Below, piece by piece: positions 5,147-6,157 of a stretch of DNA of 6,157 nt; the stretch's first letter is position 1; every line of letters begins with the position of its first letter. The notes under the pieces are model-generated. The model was given only the letters and a program-made list of their open reading frames with translations, was not told where the DNA came from and did not search any database. Made by a program: the position numbers and the translations under genes. Origin of the DNA: Myxococcales bacterium (lineage in GTDB: Bacteria > Myxococcota > Myxococcia > Myxococcales > Anaeromyxobacteraceae); assembly GCA_021848865.1 (NCBI GenBank), contig JAJZTO010000177.1:1-6157 (forward strand), written 5' to 3'.

Positions 5147-6157
5147 TTGCGAAGACTGCTCCCCCTCGGAATCGCCCTCGTCCCCGCCGTCGCCGCGGCC
5201 GGCACCCCCGGCCAGGTCGACACCGGCGACACCGCCATCGTGCTGATCTCGGCGGGCCTGGTGCTGCTCATGACCCCGGGCCTGGCCTTCTTCTACGGCG
5301 GGCTGGTCCGGGCCAAGAACGTCGTCCACACCATGATCCTCTCGCTGGTGTGCATGGCCCTCGTCGGCGTGCTCTGGGCCCTGGTGGGCTACAGCCTGGC
5401 CTTCTCCCCGGGCGGCGCGCTCGACCGCGTCGTCGGCGGGCTCTCCTGGATCGGGCTGCGGGGCGTCGGCCCCGCCGTCGCCCCCGACCTCGCCCCCACG
5501 GTTCCCCACCTCGCCTTCATGCTCTTCCAGGCGATGTTCGCGGTCATCACCCCGGCCCTGATCTCGGGCGCCATCGTCGAGCGGGTCCGGGTGAAGGCCT
5601 TCGTCCTCTTCGTCGCCCTCTGGAGCGTGATCGTCTACTCGCCGGTGGCGCACTGGGTCTGGGCGCCGGGCGGCTGGCTGCGCCGCCTCGGGGCCCTCGA
5701 CTTCGCCGGCGGCACGGTGGTGCACATCAACGCCGCCGCCGCGGCGCTGGTCTTCGCCGTGGTCCTCGGCAACCGGCGCGGCCTGAGGCGCCCCTCGGTG
5801 CTGCCGCACAACGTGCCCTTCGCCATCCTCGGCGCCGGCCTGCTCTGGTTCGGCTGGCTCGGCTTCAACGGCGGCAGCGCCCTCTCGGCCGGCGGCCTGG
5901 CGAGCACCGCCTTCGCCAACACCTTCTTCGCCCCGGCGGCGGCGGCCCTGGCCTGGGGCCTGCTCGAGCTCTTCCTCTTCCACGGCAAGATGTCGGGGGT
6001 GGGCCTGGCCTCGGGCGCGGTGGCGGGGCTGGTGGCGGTGACCCCGGCGGCCGGCTTCGTCACGCCGCTCTCCTCGCTGCTGCTCGGCGCGGTGGCGGGC
6101 GTCGCCTCGCTGCTGGCGGTCCGGGCCCGGCCGGGCCTGGGCTTCGACGACTCCCTG
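5147..6157 (+). CDS. amt: Ammonium transporter, Amt/AmtB family, 3' end outside the window
   Basis: Trimeric inner-membrane channel that takes up ammonium, usually gated by a GlnK/PII protein. The 337 residues seen begin with a likely cleaved signal peptide (1-18, ending in an Ala run), as in E. coli AmtB. About nine membrane helices follow, the first near 28-50 with the family signature FFYGGLVRAKN (48-58). By comparison with E. coli AmtB as remembered, Phe131 matches gate residue F107, Trp172 W148, Asp185 D160, His193 H168, Phe240 F215 and Ser244 S219. So the recruitment site, first gate and first pore histidine are intact. The window ends at GFDDSL, just before the expected DVFGVHG motif with the second histidine; the last helices, C-terminal tail and any glnK partner are not visible. 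The TTG start is set by GGAGG at 5137. A sigma-54-like promoter precedes it. The frame is intact. Confidence 0.95.
   Translation, partial: MRRLLPLGIALVPAVAAAGTPGQVDTGDTAIVLISAGLVLLMTPGLAFFYGGLVRAKNVVHTMILSLVCMALVGVLWALVGYSLAFSPGGALDRVVGGLSWIGLRGVGPAVAPDLAPTVPHLAFMLFQAMFAVITPALISGAIVERVRVKAFVLFVALWSVIVYSPVAHWVWAPGGWLRRLGALDFAGGTVVHINAAAAALVFAVVLGNRRGLRRPSVLPHNVPFAILGAGLLWFGWLGFNGGSALSAGGLASTAFANTFFAPAAAALAWGLLELFLFHGKMSGVGLASGAVAGLVAVTPAAGFVTPLSSLLLGAVAGVASLLAVRARPGLGFDDSL

Noticed and set aside
4910..5983. Minus-strand frame of 357 codons
   Set aside because: It is antisense to amt, with Glu/Gly/Arg low-complexity translation; the plus-strand Amt protein is unmistakable.

Overview
The window is extremely GC-rich, with codon third positions almost always G or C. 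It carries at least one protein type that I associate with myxobacteria: a single transmembrane segment, a long proline-rich linker and a short C-terminal domain with a spaced cysteine pair. I therefore infer a high-GC deltaproteobacterium/Myxococcota, perhaps close to Anaeromyxobacter. This rests on base composition and remembered family style, not on a marker gene.

Layout. Bases 1-87 may hold the tail of an upstream gene, but nothing is recognisable. Two plus-strand genes follow, 35 bases apart: 97-744, a predicted exported helical protein of unknown function, and 780-1436, a membrane-anchored proline-rich protein resembling AgmX/PglI C-terminal-domain proteins. Both look envelope-located and are probably one transcription unit. 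Next is a convergent gap (1437-1552) with two competing hairpins just after the plus-strand stop and a good rho-independent terminator serving the minus-strand gene. The minus-strand gene, 1553-4447, is the centrepiece: an intact, exported 964-residue multicopper oxidase with all four copper motifs. It follows the order of the CotA-type laccases but is nearly twice their length and has 18 extra cysteines in its mature part. It starts at a GTG behind an excellent Shine-Dalgarno sequence.

A divergent intergenic region of about 700 bases (4448-5146) separates the oxidase from a plus-strand gene that starts at a TTG (5147) and runs off the window. That gene is an Amt-family ammonium transporter. 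Just upstream of it are a 9-base tandem repeat, a perfect 17-base palindrome, an 18-base tandem repeat and a plausible sigma-54 -24/-12 promoter, consistent with nitrogen-responsive control. On the oxidase side, two sizeable inverted repeats would form hairpins in its mRNA leader if transcription starts upstream of them.

The genes do not form one obvious pathway. The best leads are the oversized oxidase with its structured leader, and the dense regulatory block before amt.
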